64,000 nt of DNA, taken from NCBI RefSeq assembly GCF_022965805.1, contig NC_133118.1, forward strand, positions 5,921,057 through 5,985,056, read 5' to 3'. Below the pieces are notes generated by a model that ran no database searches, had not been told where the DNA came from, and worked only from the letters and a program-made list of their open reading frames with translations. The position numbers and the translations under genes were made by a program. Numbering within the stretch: position 1 is the stretch's first letter; the number at the start of each line of letters is the position of its first letter. Source of the stretch: Primulina eburnea (Eukaryota > Streptophyta > Magnoliopsida > Lamiales > Gesneriaceae). Shown here piece by piece: positions 1 to 10,204 of this stretch.

Positions 1-812
1 CTCAAATGACTAATGATATATAACCATAAGCGCGGACTATTTCGCTCGATAAAGATCACCACTTGGATAGAGAGGGTATTCAGTGCATCATCATATGATC
101 ACCCATTTATATGAATGGACATCTCAATAACATTATCAATGAAACATAACGTTTACATCACATATGTTATCACATATGCTAGTCTCATACTCAAGCGACT
201 TTTATCTTTATTATATACGGCTTACTCGACTAGGAACCTGTTTAAAATATGCGGTACACTTCCTAATTAATTTCATGATCTTACGTTGAGAGACAGACTT
301 CATGGTATATTTTTCATATTCAAGGACTTTATTTATGTAGCTCGCATGGATATCCAAATAAAATGAATAACATAATTTGATAAAACTGTAAAATATTATT
401 AAAATAAATATTGGTGACTCAATAAATAAATCTCAATTCAGAAGTTGACTCACTAGACACGTATTATAACATATTTAACACAAACCAAGTGTACTATTTG
501 GTGACTATTCCGTTGCTTTATGACCATTTGTGATTGGTCTTGTATAATTATATTTCAATCTGTTTTATAGATTTATTCACACTTTCGCTAAATGGTTTCT
601 CTTCCATTTCCCTGCCGAATTCGTCCCTAAAAACATGTATTCGATTTCTTATAGAAAAGCTCAAAGTTACACATATATATTAAAACATAGTCGTCTATAC
701 ATAAAAATACACAAATTCTAACTTCATTACAAGCTAATCTCTTTAACTCAAATAGATTTTCGTAATGTTTACAACCTCTACGAACAAGTCGAGCGCGAGT
801 AAGAACATGACC
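1..812. other. AT-rich intergenic sequence downstream of the MCU gene
   Basis: No convincing reading frame, RNA gene or repeat end is visible here. It is the 3' flank of the minus-strand MCU gene, so the 3' UTR and polyadenylation site of that gene should lie in its right-hand part, but no single poly(A) signal stands out. Confidence 0.5.
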
Positions 813-3148
813 TCAAAACTTCCCGAACGCCCTATCCCGAGAGTCGATAAAACTTTTATCGGGATAAAAGACTCGAGAGAGATGATTGTACCTCTCTATA
901 TCGAAATTTTGAATTTTCATTAGCTTCTTTTGCTTAACATTGAACCTTCTCTGGAAATACCCCAAAAAGGAGGGTTCTGTGGATGTCCTCATGAAGAACA
1001 AATATGCCATGGCAAAGTGGAGAGAAGTCACAAAGAAGCAAATGGGCTCCATCACATCCCAACTCAATTCCCAAAACGTGAGCCTCATAAAGCCCAATGT
1101 TTGGAGCACCAAATAGCCCAGCCCAAAATAGAGCTCGAATCGTACTAGGGCCTCGGCCTTTCTATCGATTTGGGCCTTCTGAACTTCGAGCCCGTCCAAT
1201 TCTTCTCGTCTCGGGTCGTTTGGCGTCCCCACCGATTCCGAAATTAATTTCTCCATTGATTTAGTTACCTGCAAAAAAAAAAAAATCAAAAATAAATTAT
1301 ATAATCATCTATAACATATAACTGAGATAACATCCACGTATCAGATATAATAGAATCATAAATCTAATAAATAAATGTCACATCGAGATCACATCGAGAT
1401 CACTCACAATACATGTACAAAAGTTGTATGTGTGTGTGCACGAGCGGAGCCATGTGTTGCTCCGCCTGGACGGTAGTGTGAGCGACTTGTTTTTTTCCGA
1501 TATTTTTTATGCATAAAATTTTATTTTATTTTCGATAGTCCGAGGTTTTTTTTGTTAATATCAGGTCAACCATTATTTAGAAAATTATAACTCGGATAAA
1601 AATGAAAACCTGACTCCGTCACTGTGTGTGTACAATTATGGAAGTTGGACATGCGTGGACATCATTTGTTAGAGGTATCTTGACGTTTTGTAAAGTGTGT
1701 GTGTGTTTTGAGAACAAAAACAAGAAAGCATGATTTTTTGTTTTCTCATCAGTTTTCAATCACAAAACCCACCGCTCCAAGCTTAACAATTTCATGTCAT
1801 ATTTAGAAATAAATTAATTTTTTTAAAAAAAAAATTATTAAAAAGAGTAATCTAACGAAATAATTTTCATAATGATGTAAAATATTAATTTCTTCCTAAT
1901 AAGAATATGTTTAAAATAAAATATTAATTTTTTTAAAGAAGAATAAATCCTCGTTTTTCTCTATCTCACAAACGGGGCATAAAGATATAATTATATAAAT
2001 ACCTAAAAGTGCATTTTTAAGGAGAAGATGATCAACTTAAAAAAATGAAGATAATTATTAAATTAGATATTTTCAAAATTAATGGAAAATTATTCTTGAA
2101 ATCATAAAATTTTGGGTAGATTTCTTGTTAAAATGTTTTTTAAGCCTATATTCATTAAACGGATCAATTATATCCATTTTTAGAATAAAAAATAATACTT
2201 TTTACGTAAAATAAAAACAATATTTTTTTATGAATTCTCCAAATAAAACATTAGTTAACAAAATTGATCCATTGAACTATTTCAAATGAATTCATGATTA
2301 TGATTTTTTTAGGAAATCGATATTTGTAAAACTTGATCCGATCACATTATGAAAAATCCGATCAAAATTTTCTGTCACTAAATTTTTAAGTAATATTTTA
2401 GCCTTAAATGTCAAAATTTTATATTGAATCTTAAAATAAATGTGTAAAAAAATTATTTTATTTTTTTATTTCTTGGTTTATATATATATATATATATATA
2501 TAGACATACCTCGTTGGGTCGGAGGAAGACGAGGCCACCCAAAACGATGACGTTTCCGGATTGATCTAAAGACTTAGCACACTCCACCCCCGATTCACTA
2601 TTCCCACACACCTCGCCGCAGATTCCTACCAATTCCATATACGGAATCGTGCTCGCCGGAATATTCCTCAGCCGCTCCCGCACTCTCTCCAGCTGCAAGC
2701 ACCTCAGAATCCTCTTCACATCCGCCACATCCACGCCGAGTCCCGACGCCGCTGGCAGCTGAGGTGGTGGAAGGACAGGTGGAGGTGGGCTGAGCCCTTC
2801 GAGGCGCAGGCGGTGGTCTCCGATGACATTCAGAGATTTCAGCTTCTCCCTGAGCTTTTCTCCGACGGTGAGGGAGAGGAAGGAGGGAAGGCCATCGGCA
2901 GAGGAGTGGTTGTTGATGTCGCGGCGCTGGAGGAAGCGGCGGGAGAGGCCGGAGGATGCGGAGTCAGGGGATGACGTGAGGAAGTCGAGGTGGAAATGTT
3001 GGGGTTTACTCGTGTCGTTTGCTGGGGTGGAGCCGGTCAAGTGCTGAGGCGGAATGGGGGAGTCTTCGGCGGCGGGGATCGGGAATGAAGGGCGACGCCT
3101 GTCGGCGGTGCGTAGGAGTCGCTTGGAGAGCGTAAGGCGAAACGCCAT
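813..3148 (-). CDS. MCU: Mitochondrial calcium uniporter (MCU) protein, two exons
   Basis: Two exons join in phase 0: exon 1 is 3148-2510 (213 codons) and exon 2 is 1268-813 (151 codons plus TGA), giving 364 aa. The donor reads GAG|GTATGT and the acceptor is a long T tract ending GCAG|GTA. MCU forms the pore of the inner mitochondrial membrane Ca2+ channel. Residues 1 to about 100 are rich in Arg, Ser and Pro, as expected for a transit peptide. Two hydrophobic segments (about 256-274 and 287-305) flank the selectivity-filter signature WDVMEP (283-288, acidic D284 and E287). The tail after TM2 is basic and helical. I chose ATG 3148 rather than the upstream in-frame ATG at 3217 because [13 protein letters not shown] starts a good targeting peptide and the upstream codons overlap the likely TATA box. 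Length fits plant MCUs. No broken frame is visible. The 1241-bp intron holds a (TA)n tract next to the donor. The paralogue number cannot be told from this window. Confidence 0.93.
2479..2502. repeat. (TA)12 microsatellite beside the MCU splice donor
   Basis: An uninterrupted TA tract lies within the MCU intron, starting 7 bases after the GT donor in the direction of transcription. Length variation here could affect use of the 5' splice site. That is inference. Confidence 0.9.
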
Positions 3149-3200
3149 CGTAAGTGTTGGGCTACAATCTGTGATGGTGAAGCGGTGGGGAAGGAGTGTG

Positions 3201-3206
3201 TTTATA
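3201..3206 (-). promoter_or_regulatory. Probable TATA box of the MCU gene
   Basis: On the minus strand the sequence reads TATAAACAC about 53 bp upstream of the chosen MCU start codon, implying a 5' UTR of a few tens of bases. Position and sequence fit a plant TATA box; no transcript evidence is available. Confidence 0.45.
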
Positions 3207-3349
3207 AAGAGCTCCAACGACGTTGGAAAGATGACACTGAATCTTATTTGGTATCTTTAATCTCGAAATTATATTTTTGGTCTCGTAATTTAAATATTTT
3301 CTTCAATGAGTTTCGTTATTAATCAATTCACGATTTTAATCAATTATTA

Positions 3350-3510
3350 ATATATATTGTAGGACCGAGCGTTCGTCGTTTTAACGAAAGCTATAACTAA
3401 TAGTAATGGTGCAACTCAAATCTTTTAGACTTCACAGCAGCTCAAGCACCACGGTTTGATCGTTCTACCAAGCAGGGACAATTATTGGACATAACATATA
3501 CATTTATCAA
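3350..3510 (+). repeat. Left arm of a diverged inverted repeat
   Basis: The sequence around GTAGGACCGAGCGTTCGTCG through GGGACAATTATTGGACATAAC recurs in reverse complement at about 4430-4640. It looks like part of an old dispersed element. The roughly 900 bp between the arms are AT-rich and hold no gene that I can support. Confidence 0.5.
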
Positions 3511-4429
3511 GTTAAATTATTCATTTTTCATCGAACTCATTCAAAAAATATTAGGTTGATTAAACCTTAAATTGATTCACCAAAAGTTTCTGGATCAAAA
3601 GTGTCATTCTTCCCCTCGTTATTTAAGAATATGAAGTAGTTTTTATAAATAAAATACAATTACATTAACTAAAATTTTATTAGAAATAATTTTTTTATAA
3701 ATGTTAAAATTATTATAAATATGAACATAATAAGATTTGTAGTTTGTCGAATATTATAGATGATAATAATAATAATACAAATTAAATTTTTACAAAATCA
3801 TATAACAACATAAACATCACGTCTCGATGAAGTAGACTAATACTTTTTAATGATCAACATTTGGAGTTTTGAGGAATGGACAGCTCCTATGGTTGGTATA
3901 TACGTCCGCAAAAACTAAAGTTTTATGTAAAAAGTTAATAAAATAAAATATATTTTGTATTTTTTTAAAAAAAAATTTAATTGCTAAGGCTTCCTATCCA
4001 TTAATTTCTATTCCACGAAATCTTGACACGACACTATGTATGAAATCGGTTGGAAATTAGAGATATCAAAAGGTTTAAAATATTAATTTAATATAAGAAA
4101 ATACAAAAATATTTGTAATTGTTATATTGCACTCCAAAATCTTTTAATATTTATGAAAATATTTCATTGAAAAGTTAATAAAACAAAAAAAAATTACATT
4201 TTAATTTAATTTTGAACAATATAATATTATTATTTGGAGATAGATAGTGATATCATACATAGACACATAATTACGAGATTTATAATTCAAAATTTAATTG
4301 TTTAAATACTTGAATTTTATTTTCTGAGGAGGATATAAAAATTCAAAACCTTTTCAGTTTAAAATTCAAAACCTATTTACATTGATATTTTAAACTGAAT
4401 ATTTTATATTGGGTAGAGAAATAGAACAA

Positions 4430-4640
4430 TGATACTTGAGTTGCGGTATGATTTAAAAAATTTAAGTTGTATTGTTATAACTAGCTATAACTTTTGGTAA
4501 AACGTCAAACACTCGGTTCTATAATTCATATCAGACAAAATTTCATGGTTCGATTCCTATTGATTCCAAATAGTGCAATTATTGGGAGAAACATTGTTGG
4601 AGTGTAATAATTGTCCATGTTGGGTACTGCTGTATTGTTT
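4430..4640 (-). repeat. Right arm of the same inverted repeat
   Basis: It is the reverse-complement counterpart of 3350-3510. Shared features are the AAGTTGTA...TATAGCT...AAAACG...CTCGGTTCTA order and a final ATAATTGTCCA segment. The arm abuts the 3' end of a broken gag gene on the same strand. Confidence 0.45.
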
Positions 4641-5260
4641 ATAGCTATCACGACGCAAGATCGTCGTAAACCATTAATGAAGTGTCTCAGTTTCTCCATG
4701 ACATTATCAGCTATCAGGGGCACGAAGTGACACCCCTGCTCAAACTTCATCACGAGCTCTCTCGCACTGCGGTCTCCCTGTTCAACATTACGAACTCCCT
4801 AGTCAGTCAGGAGCGTACCTCATCAGTGAAGTACTTGGGGGTAGAACACCTCCTTGAAGCCCCCCCAAGTAATGGTCTGCAGGTTCACCGACACTGATAC
4901 TCCTTCCCACTATAACCAATCATCGTCCTTCAGCAAGTAGGTGTCACACCTAACTCTATCAACGTCTTGTAACTCCATAAAGATAAAGATCACCTCTATG
5001 GACTTAATCTATCTCTCAGCCACCATAGGATCAGTCGTACCCCCAAAATCCTTAGGGTCCATCTTGCGGAAACGCTCATATAGTGCTTCTGGCCTCGTCC
5101 TCATATCCACATCGGCATTGTTCTTGGAAAACTGCGCAAAAAATTGGGTCATGCCAGCAAGTATATGAGCCTGAAGGTCTGGTGGAGGACGTGGAGGGGT
5201 AGCTCTCTCCTACTCACGAGCCTCGCGGCCCTCTTGGTCAAACATATATCTAGGAGGCAT
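4570..5260 (-). pseudogene. Degenerate Ty3/gypsy gag (retrotrans_gag) fragment
   Basis: Reading leftward from the ATG at 5260 gives MPPRYMFDQEGREARE followed by an in-frame stop, then recognisable plant gypsy Gag: a Met/Gln/Phe helix, RFRKMDPKDFGGTTDPMVAE, VIFIFMELQDVDRVRC, and near the end CHFVPLIADNVMEKLRHFI. At least four in-frame stops and a frameshift break it; several TAG codons stand where the family has Trp. No protease or RT follows to the left. It was probably the 5' part of a minus-strand element whose LTR debris lies at 5261-6985. It cannot make a functional Gag. Confidence 0.8.
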
Positions 5261-6985
5261 ATTGTTCCACAATTTAACCCAACAAGTACCAACATGCATA
5301 ACCGAGTTACTCATATAACATACTAAAACGATTCAAAACTTAAAAATACAATTAAAGAAACTCATACTTAATGCTTAATACATTTAAAATCGTAAAAACT
5401 TACAGACTTGAGGCGTGACTTCCTGAGCTTCTCGCAACCAGCAGTAGACATGTTACTTAAAATAATACTTACTTTAATATTTGTGGAAAAATTTATTATT
5501 ATATAATTTATTATAAGCAGAACTCTTAAATTAAAATAATGACCACCACGCATCTTAAAAATAAAGTTAATAATCAAAAACTCCATCCTTTGAATATCAC
5601 AATCATAAAAATCTCAATTTAATAATGAATAATTTAATTTGAAAAAGTCTAACATAATGTAATAAGTTTCGACGAACTTGCCACCATCACTACTGAAAAA
5701 ATCAAAGTAAATAGTTTTTAAATGTGCATAGGTATCGTGATCTAAAAGGTCCTCGGGTTTGCACTGCCACTGGTTTGAACTTGCTCATTGGTCACCACTT
5801 CCCGTCTCCTCATCTACGTCATCTGCATCGATCAAGTCTAGTGATTCTAAATAGTCAACAAGCATAAAACGTGAAAAACAAATAATATGTAATAAAAATT
5901 TCATGCAATCTAAAGATAGCTCGTACATAGCATAATATAAGCGTAAATATGTATAACGCGACATTCATGCATAAACTTTTTCATAAAATCGCATTTTCAT
6001 GCTTGTCATGCATAATTGTGATCGTAAATCATTTTTCATAGAGTTATGTTCAATGCGAGAGACCCATAACATAAATCGTTTAATTAAACTAATCATAGTA
6101 CTAAGCCGACATGGATCACCATAGTCCTAAGACTGGATGTCCACTTCCTAACATAACATAATCCCCCGAAGAGGTTGGAGAGGTCCACAGACACATTTTC
6201 TAACTTCCAAACCCATACATATAATTGGCTACAAGACAAATCACATACCTCAAAAATAATTATTTTGCACGTCATACATACTTATGAATATCGTGGACCT
6301 TGTTGGATCATCCCCAGCCATGCTACCCCAACATCCTCAAATAATAACCATAACAGCCCCTAAAGATGCATTTGGACATGTACGACTCTCGAATTAATTA
6401 AAACCACTTAGGACGTACCAATCGACTCGAAACTCAACCCACACATTAAACACATCCCAACCTACTGTCCACGGCTCGAAACCAGCCCTGAGCCATGTCC
6501 GAACCCCTTAAAACATGCCCAACAAACCATAGAACACAAACTGCCCAAGGAATGACGCTATGACATGAATGCGTTTCATATGACTCTTTACCGATTCCAA
6601 CTCGAACCAAAGCCAAACCAAGCTCTAGACTCGACCCTTAGACATCACTTGAGACCCTGGTTCGACCCTTTCCTACCCCTACGCATGCGGCGCATCTCGT
6701 CTCCAGCCCTCATGTTGTACAACCAAACCATAAACGAGCCAAACCAGGCTTACCCAGGGACACTAAGACTCCGTCTAGACCCTAACCATGAGCCCTGGTC
6801 CAACCATGCAATAAACCGTACGCCGATGCCGCGATTGCCCTCCTACGCTTCTATCGAATTTTGTTGTACCAGCAGCCTTTAGCCCCATCATAGACCACCT
6901 AACAACATCTAAACACACCCCATAACACAACCATACACAGCAGAATGCCTTCGGATTGGTCTAGTGAATCCTGCTATCAAAATTA
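5261..6985 (-). repeat. Leader and LTR-like debris of a decayed Ty3-type element
   Basis: This lies upstream (minus orientation) of the broken gag and resembles the solo LTR at 50524-55568 in texture and in short segments: a CTGCATCGATCA motif, runs of TCATGCATAA, then a C-rich tract full of CCCTGAGCC/GACCC words. No clean TG...CA ends survive. The young Tat element is inserted at its right edge. Confidence 0.45.
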
Positions 6986-6990
6986 ATTAT
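6986..6990. repeat. Target-site duplication ATTAT, left copy
   Basis: ATTAT immediately precedes the left LTR and is repeated at 20641-20645 right after the other LTR. A perfect 5-bp duplication fits Ty3/gypsy integration. Confidence 0.95.
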
Positions 6991-7701
6991 TGATGTGATC
7001 CGGGTAAAATGGATGAGCAGGGTCGGGTGCTCCACCGGATCAAATCAAGAATTTATAGTGTTGTTTAGGAAAATGAGCAAGGTAGATGGCTTCGATCGTG
7101 ACCTGCAAACAATGAAAGGAACTCGTGAATGGGCGCCGGAAGGGTGTCCGGCGTGACCACTCCGATGCTTAAGTCAGCAGGGTTGTCGAGAGGGAACTTA
7201 AAGCAATATGTATGAATGCTTGAGAGTGAAGAAATTTTTGACCTCTTGTGATGTCAACGATACCTGCTATTTGAAGAGAAGCTAGGGCTACCTTGATGCG
7301 TGTGCTCACCTACTACCTGTACCCTCGGACGTTGACGGCCTGTCGGGTCCCTTTCTACCCGATAGCTTCGTGGGTACTCCAAGAATAAGGGACGTTGACT
7401 GCATGTCCAGTCCCTTTCTTCTCCATATTTTCGGGGATACGTTCAGGCGGAAGACGTTGACTTCCCGCCCAGTCGCTTTCTGCCTTACAATCTGTAAGAT
7501 CCTCTAAGTAAGTTACTCGAGTATTGAGCCCTCGGCTTCAGCATGAAAGCCCGGTCCCTAGTTGCTCGGGAGGTAAGTAAATACCCGATCATGCATGAAG
7601 CGCCCAGTCGCGTGGGTAACAATCGCCCTCCCGGTTTCTATAGGGGCTACTCAATGACATTTCCCGGGTCCTCCAGGACCCGAGCCCTTATAGGGGTATC
7701 A
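6991..7701 (-). repeat. 3' LTR of the Tat element (711 bp)
   Basis: On the plus strand it begins TGATGTGATC and ends GGGGTATCA, so the termini themselves (TGAT...ATCA) are inverted. Against the other LTR I find two substitutions (near 7375 and 7663) and one single-base deletion (near 7153). It contains three GACGTTGAC boxes 62-63 bp apart. Confidence 0.95.
7328..7461 (+). promoter_or_regulatory. Three spaced GACGTTGAC boxes in the LTR
   Basis: The 9-mer GACGTTGAC occurs at 7328, 7391 and 7453, each followed by a related GTCC..CCCTTTCT segment, so the unit of about 62 bp is a diverged tandem triplicate. The same triple is in the other LTR at 20267, 20330 and 20392. TTGAC is the core of the W-box bound by WRKY factors and ACGT is a bZIP core; use as enhancer sites is inference. 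Confidence 0.6.
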
Positions 7702-7716
7702 CCACCCATCCCTAAA
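7702..7716 (-). promoter_or_regulatory. Polypurine tract of the Tat element
   Basis: On the minus strand the bases just before the 3' LTR read AGGGATGGGTGG, a purine-rich run ending at the LTR boundary, as expected for plus-strand DNA priming. Confidence 0.75.
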
Positions 7717-8063
7717 ATAGTCGGGCTAGAGTCTCACTCGCTGTCCCGATTGGTGTGAAATAATTCACGGTGTATAATAGCATCGGAGCCTTTAAATATC
7801 CCGTAGAAGAGATGTCACGCCTGGATGATTTGTCTCCCGGACCCTAATGAATTGTTATCCAGCCCCTCTGGATGTTGCATTCGTTATAATGAGATGCACC
7901 CACAATTAATTCCTACTAGAAAACGCTCCACATCTCGAGAAATGGATAAGTCTGACACCTCGACAACTGTGCACGTCTTTTCCCCTCCCGGCACAATTTC
8001 CAAAACTTATCTCAACCGTTCAGGCATCTTGAAGATCAACGGTCATTATTAATTTGTTCTTAT
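7717..8063 (+). promoter_or_regulatory. Upstream region of antisense gene 1
   Basis: No reading frame of note. Its last 150 bp (CTCGAGAAATGGATAAGTCTGACACCTCGACAACTGTGC and on) align with the regions before the TATA boxes of the next three antisense genes, so this appears to be the first copy of a repeated promoter module. Confidence 0.5.
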
Positions 8064-8071
8064 TATAAATA
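8064..8071 (+). promoter_or_regulatory. TATA box of antisense gene 1
   Basis: TATAAATA lies 59 bp before the start codon at 8123. The identical octamer precedes antisense genes 2 and 3. Confidence 0.65.
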
Positions 8072-8122
8072 GGGCCTTACCGATCCGTCATCATACCAGC
8101 AAAGTGTTGTTAGGGAGATACA

Positions 8123-8542
8123 ATGGCAGGTGCTAGCAATCCCAGCGTCCCTGATCTGGCGGAAGAGTTCATGAATGCATCCTCAGAGAGGCATAAGACG
8201 GAAATAGAGGAGGAGGTCTTTCACAAAATTCTCGCCTTCTGGGAGGCACTGCAGGAGTTACAGCTTCTCTACTACTGCGGTGAGGCTAATACTCCTCGGC
8301 TTCTGGCGAAATTGGAGTTGTATCGGGAATATCTAAATATTTCCGAGTTGGGGGATCCTTTTGAAGAGGACCGCATGTACGAACTGATGCTTCGAAAAGA
8401 GAGGAACACTCTCAACGATATCACTGACGCCAAGGGCTATGAAGGAAGGGCTACACGAGAAGTGAGACGTTGGATGTTCCTGTGGAAAGCCTTCGTAGAG
8501 GAGGCATATTTCGATGTAATTCGAAGTAATTTCGTTAAATAA
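8123..8542 (+). CDS. Antisense gene 1 of the Tat element, 139-aa protein of unknown function
   Basis: The frame runs from ATG 8123 (context GATACAATGGC) to TAA and encodes a hydrophilic protein that looks mostly helical. I recognise no domain. It is a distant relative of the two proteins encoded downstream, with the same length and layout: a Ser-rich start, an acidic helix (EIEEEVFHKI), a middle helical block, then MYELMLRKERNTLNDI matching LLHAMLLKEGRQLGKI of gene 2, and a Trp-containing end helix. It lies on the strand opposite gag-pol, behind its own TATA box. A role in the element's life cycle is possible but nothing in the sequence shows which. It could also be a decaying duplicate, though the frame is intact. 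Confidence 0.6.
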   Translation: MAGASNPSVPDLAEEFMNASSERHKTEIEEEVFHKILAFWEALQELQLLYYCGEANTPRLLAKLELYREYLNISELGDPFEEDRMYELMLRKERNTLNDITDAKGYEGRATREVRRWMFLWKAFVEEAYFDVIRSNFVK

Positions 8543-8688
8543 AATTATTATCCGAGCTTACTGTCTTTTACCATTTTATCTGATGCATATCCCACGGACT
8601 GTCTGACTCGACTGACAAGATTAACTACTAATAAGTAACGAACGGAGACGTGAGGATTTCGTACTACTAAAACTAAAAGGGCGCCCGA

Positions 8689-8826
8689 GCTCCGCATTTC
8701 TCGGGTTTACAACAATATGCTGGGACCTCGAATCTCCCGGTCTTAAGATAAAATATCGAGGCCTTAAACCTCCCGGACTCAAGAGAAAATGCCGGGGCCT
8801 TAAATCTCCCGGACTCAATACAAATA
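8689..8826 (+). repeat. First GC-rich minisatellite block, 3 imperfect units
   Basis: About three diverged copies of a 36-bp unit resembling TGCCGGGGCCTTAAACCTCC followed by CGGACT. The CCGGG and CCCGG ends of each unit can pair. Better copies form the array at 9657-9897. Confidence 0.7.
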
Positions 8827-9033
8827 TTACCACGCTTACCCGGATATCCCGATTGTTGCGATAACAGGTGTAAGCCTTAACTCCTTCCTGGAGACGCTTC
8901 GTATTTCGGGAAAGAAATAAGTCTAACGCCTCGATAACCACGTGCGTCCTTTCCTCTTCTGCCGATTAATACTTTAGTACCTTTATATTCGTAACAGTCC
9001 CTTCGCCTACCTCGATAATAAATGCTACGTGCC

Positions 9034-9041
9034 TATAAATA
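9034..9041 (+). promoter_or_regulatory. TATA box of antisense gene 2
   Basis: TATAAATA lies 46 bp before the ATG at 9080. It argues for that start rather than the upstream in-frame ATG at 9029, which precedes the TATA box. Confidence 0.65.
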
Positions 9042-9079
9042 CAGGAAGGCAATGGGAGGTAAGAGATAATACCTTCGGC

Positions 9080-9514
9080 ATGGCAAGTTCGAGCGAGTCT
9101 ACGGTCTGCAGTGGCATCTATGTTCCAGCGCCCAATACCCTACCTCCTCACCCGGAGGATCTGAAGAGGACCATTGAGGAGTTGGTCTTGTCGAAGGTGA
9201 TGTCCACTTGGCATAAGATTCAAGATCTTAATGCCACGCTCCGAGAAGGTTTGGCCTTTACTCGGGCACAAAGAGCGGTGGCGAGGAGGTACAAAAGGGA
9301 GCTCGAAGTCAACCATGTTGCCGAGCTCGCTACTGATGAAGTCCTGCTTCATGCGATGCTGCTGAAGGAAGGGCGTCAACTGGGAAAGATTTCCTCCTCT
9401 GAGTCCTTTAACCTCGCCCAGTCTCCTGAACTAACCCACTGGATCCATGAGTGGCAACATGTCGTAGGTGTACTAATAATTGGTGCTAGGCATGAGCGAT
9501 TCCTTTATGAATAA
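9080..9514 (+). CDS. Antisense gene 2 of the Tat element, 144-aa protein of unknown function
   Basis: I start at ATG 9080 (context CGGCATGGC), giving MASSSESTVCSG; the in-frame ATG at 9029 lies before the TATA box. The protein is hydrophilic and probably helical, with no signal peptide, membrane segment or known motif. It aligns over about 80 residues with antisense gene 3: both have H-x-E-[ED]-L-K-R-x-I-E-E, a KVM, a TRAQRA-x-AR block and DEVLLH-x-MLxKE, at roughly half identical positions by eye. This keeps the encoded protein similar while flanking DNA has diverged, which suggests selection on the product. Function unknown. Confidence 0.65.
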   Translation: MASSSESTVCSGIYVPAPNTLPPHPEDLKRTIEELVLSKVMSTWHKIQDLNATLREGLAFTRAQRAVARRYKRELEVNHVAELATDEVLLHAMLLKEGRQLGKISSSESFNLAQSPELTHWIHEWQHVVGVLIIGARHERFLYE

Positions 9515-9656
9515 AATCTGCTTACTTGTTTCATTCTCTTCTTTGCACGTTAATTAATGATAACCCGGGTGTAATTCATAAATGCGCGATTGAATCTCCC
9601 AGAACAAAAATCTCACCTACTTTAAACAAAGCACTAGAGCTTTGTTTGGAAGAAAA

Positions 9657-9897
9657 TGTCGGGGCCTCGAATTTCCCGGACCGAGAATAACGTGCCGGGG
9701 TCTTAAACCTCCCGAACTTAGAATAATATGCCGGGGCCTCAAACCTCCCGGACTTAGAATAATATGCCGGGGCCTCAAACCTCCCGGACTTAGAATGATA
9801 TGCCGGGGCCTCAAACCTCCCGGACTTAGAATGATATGCCGGGGCCTCAAACCTCCCGGACTTAGAATAATATGCCGGGGCCTCAAACCTCCCGGAC
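9657..9897 (+). repeat. Second minisatellite block, 7 units of 36 bp
   Basis: Seven head-to-tail units, the central ones nearly identical, with core GGGGCCTCAAACCTCCCGG. Each unit has CCGGG and CCCGG arms that can form a short hairpin. Long frames on both strands across it are artefacts of the 36-bp (12-codon) period. Confidence 0.92.
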
Positions 9898-10161
9898 TAT
9901 TCACGTGGTATCCGGATGATATACAGCTCGTCATTAACACTCTCACCGAATGAGAACGTTCCGTATTCCCAGCTGTATCAGTCGGGCGCCTTGGTAACCG
10001 TCAATGTACCTTCACCTTCTTAGCACAATTTTCAAGGAATATCCTGACCGCCCACGTGTTTAGATTCGATGGCCTCGATTAACTTTTTCCTTTGACCCAT
10101 AGATGGGACGATTCCGCTGGCTGGGACCCTTGTATTTCCTCCACATTTAAAAACATTCACC

Positions 10162-10169
10162 TATAAATA
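10162..10169 (+). promoter_or_regulatory. TATA box of antisense gene 3
   Basis: TATAAATA lies 43 bp before the ATG at 10205, in the same relation as in genes 1 and 2. Confidence 0.65.
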
Positions 10170-10204
10170 AGGGGGGATAGATGTAAAGTGACTCTCAATT
10201 CAAA

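Noticed and set aside
930..1148. Plus-strand frame of 72 aa opposite MCU exon 2
   Set aside because: It is the antisense shadow of the conserved MCU exon and shows no protein family.
2823..3260. Plus-strand frames opposite MCU exon 1
   Set aside because: They arise from the GC-rich first exon; the minus strand has the start, splice site and conserved end.
9617..9953. Frames of about 100 aa on both strands in the 36-bp array
   Set aside because: The 36-bp period keeps any stop-free frame open; the repeated peptide has no independent support.
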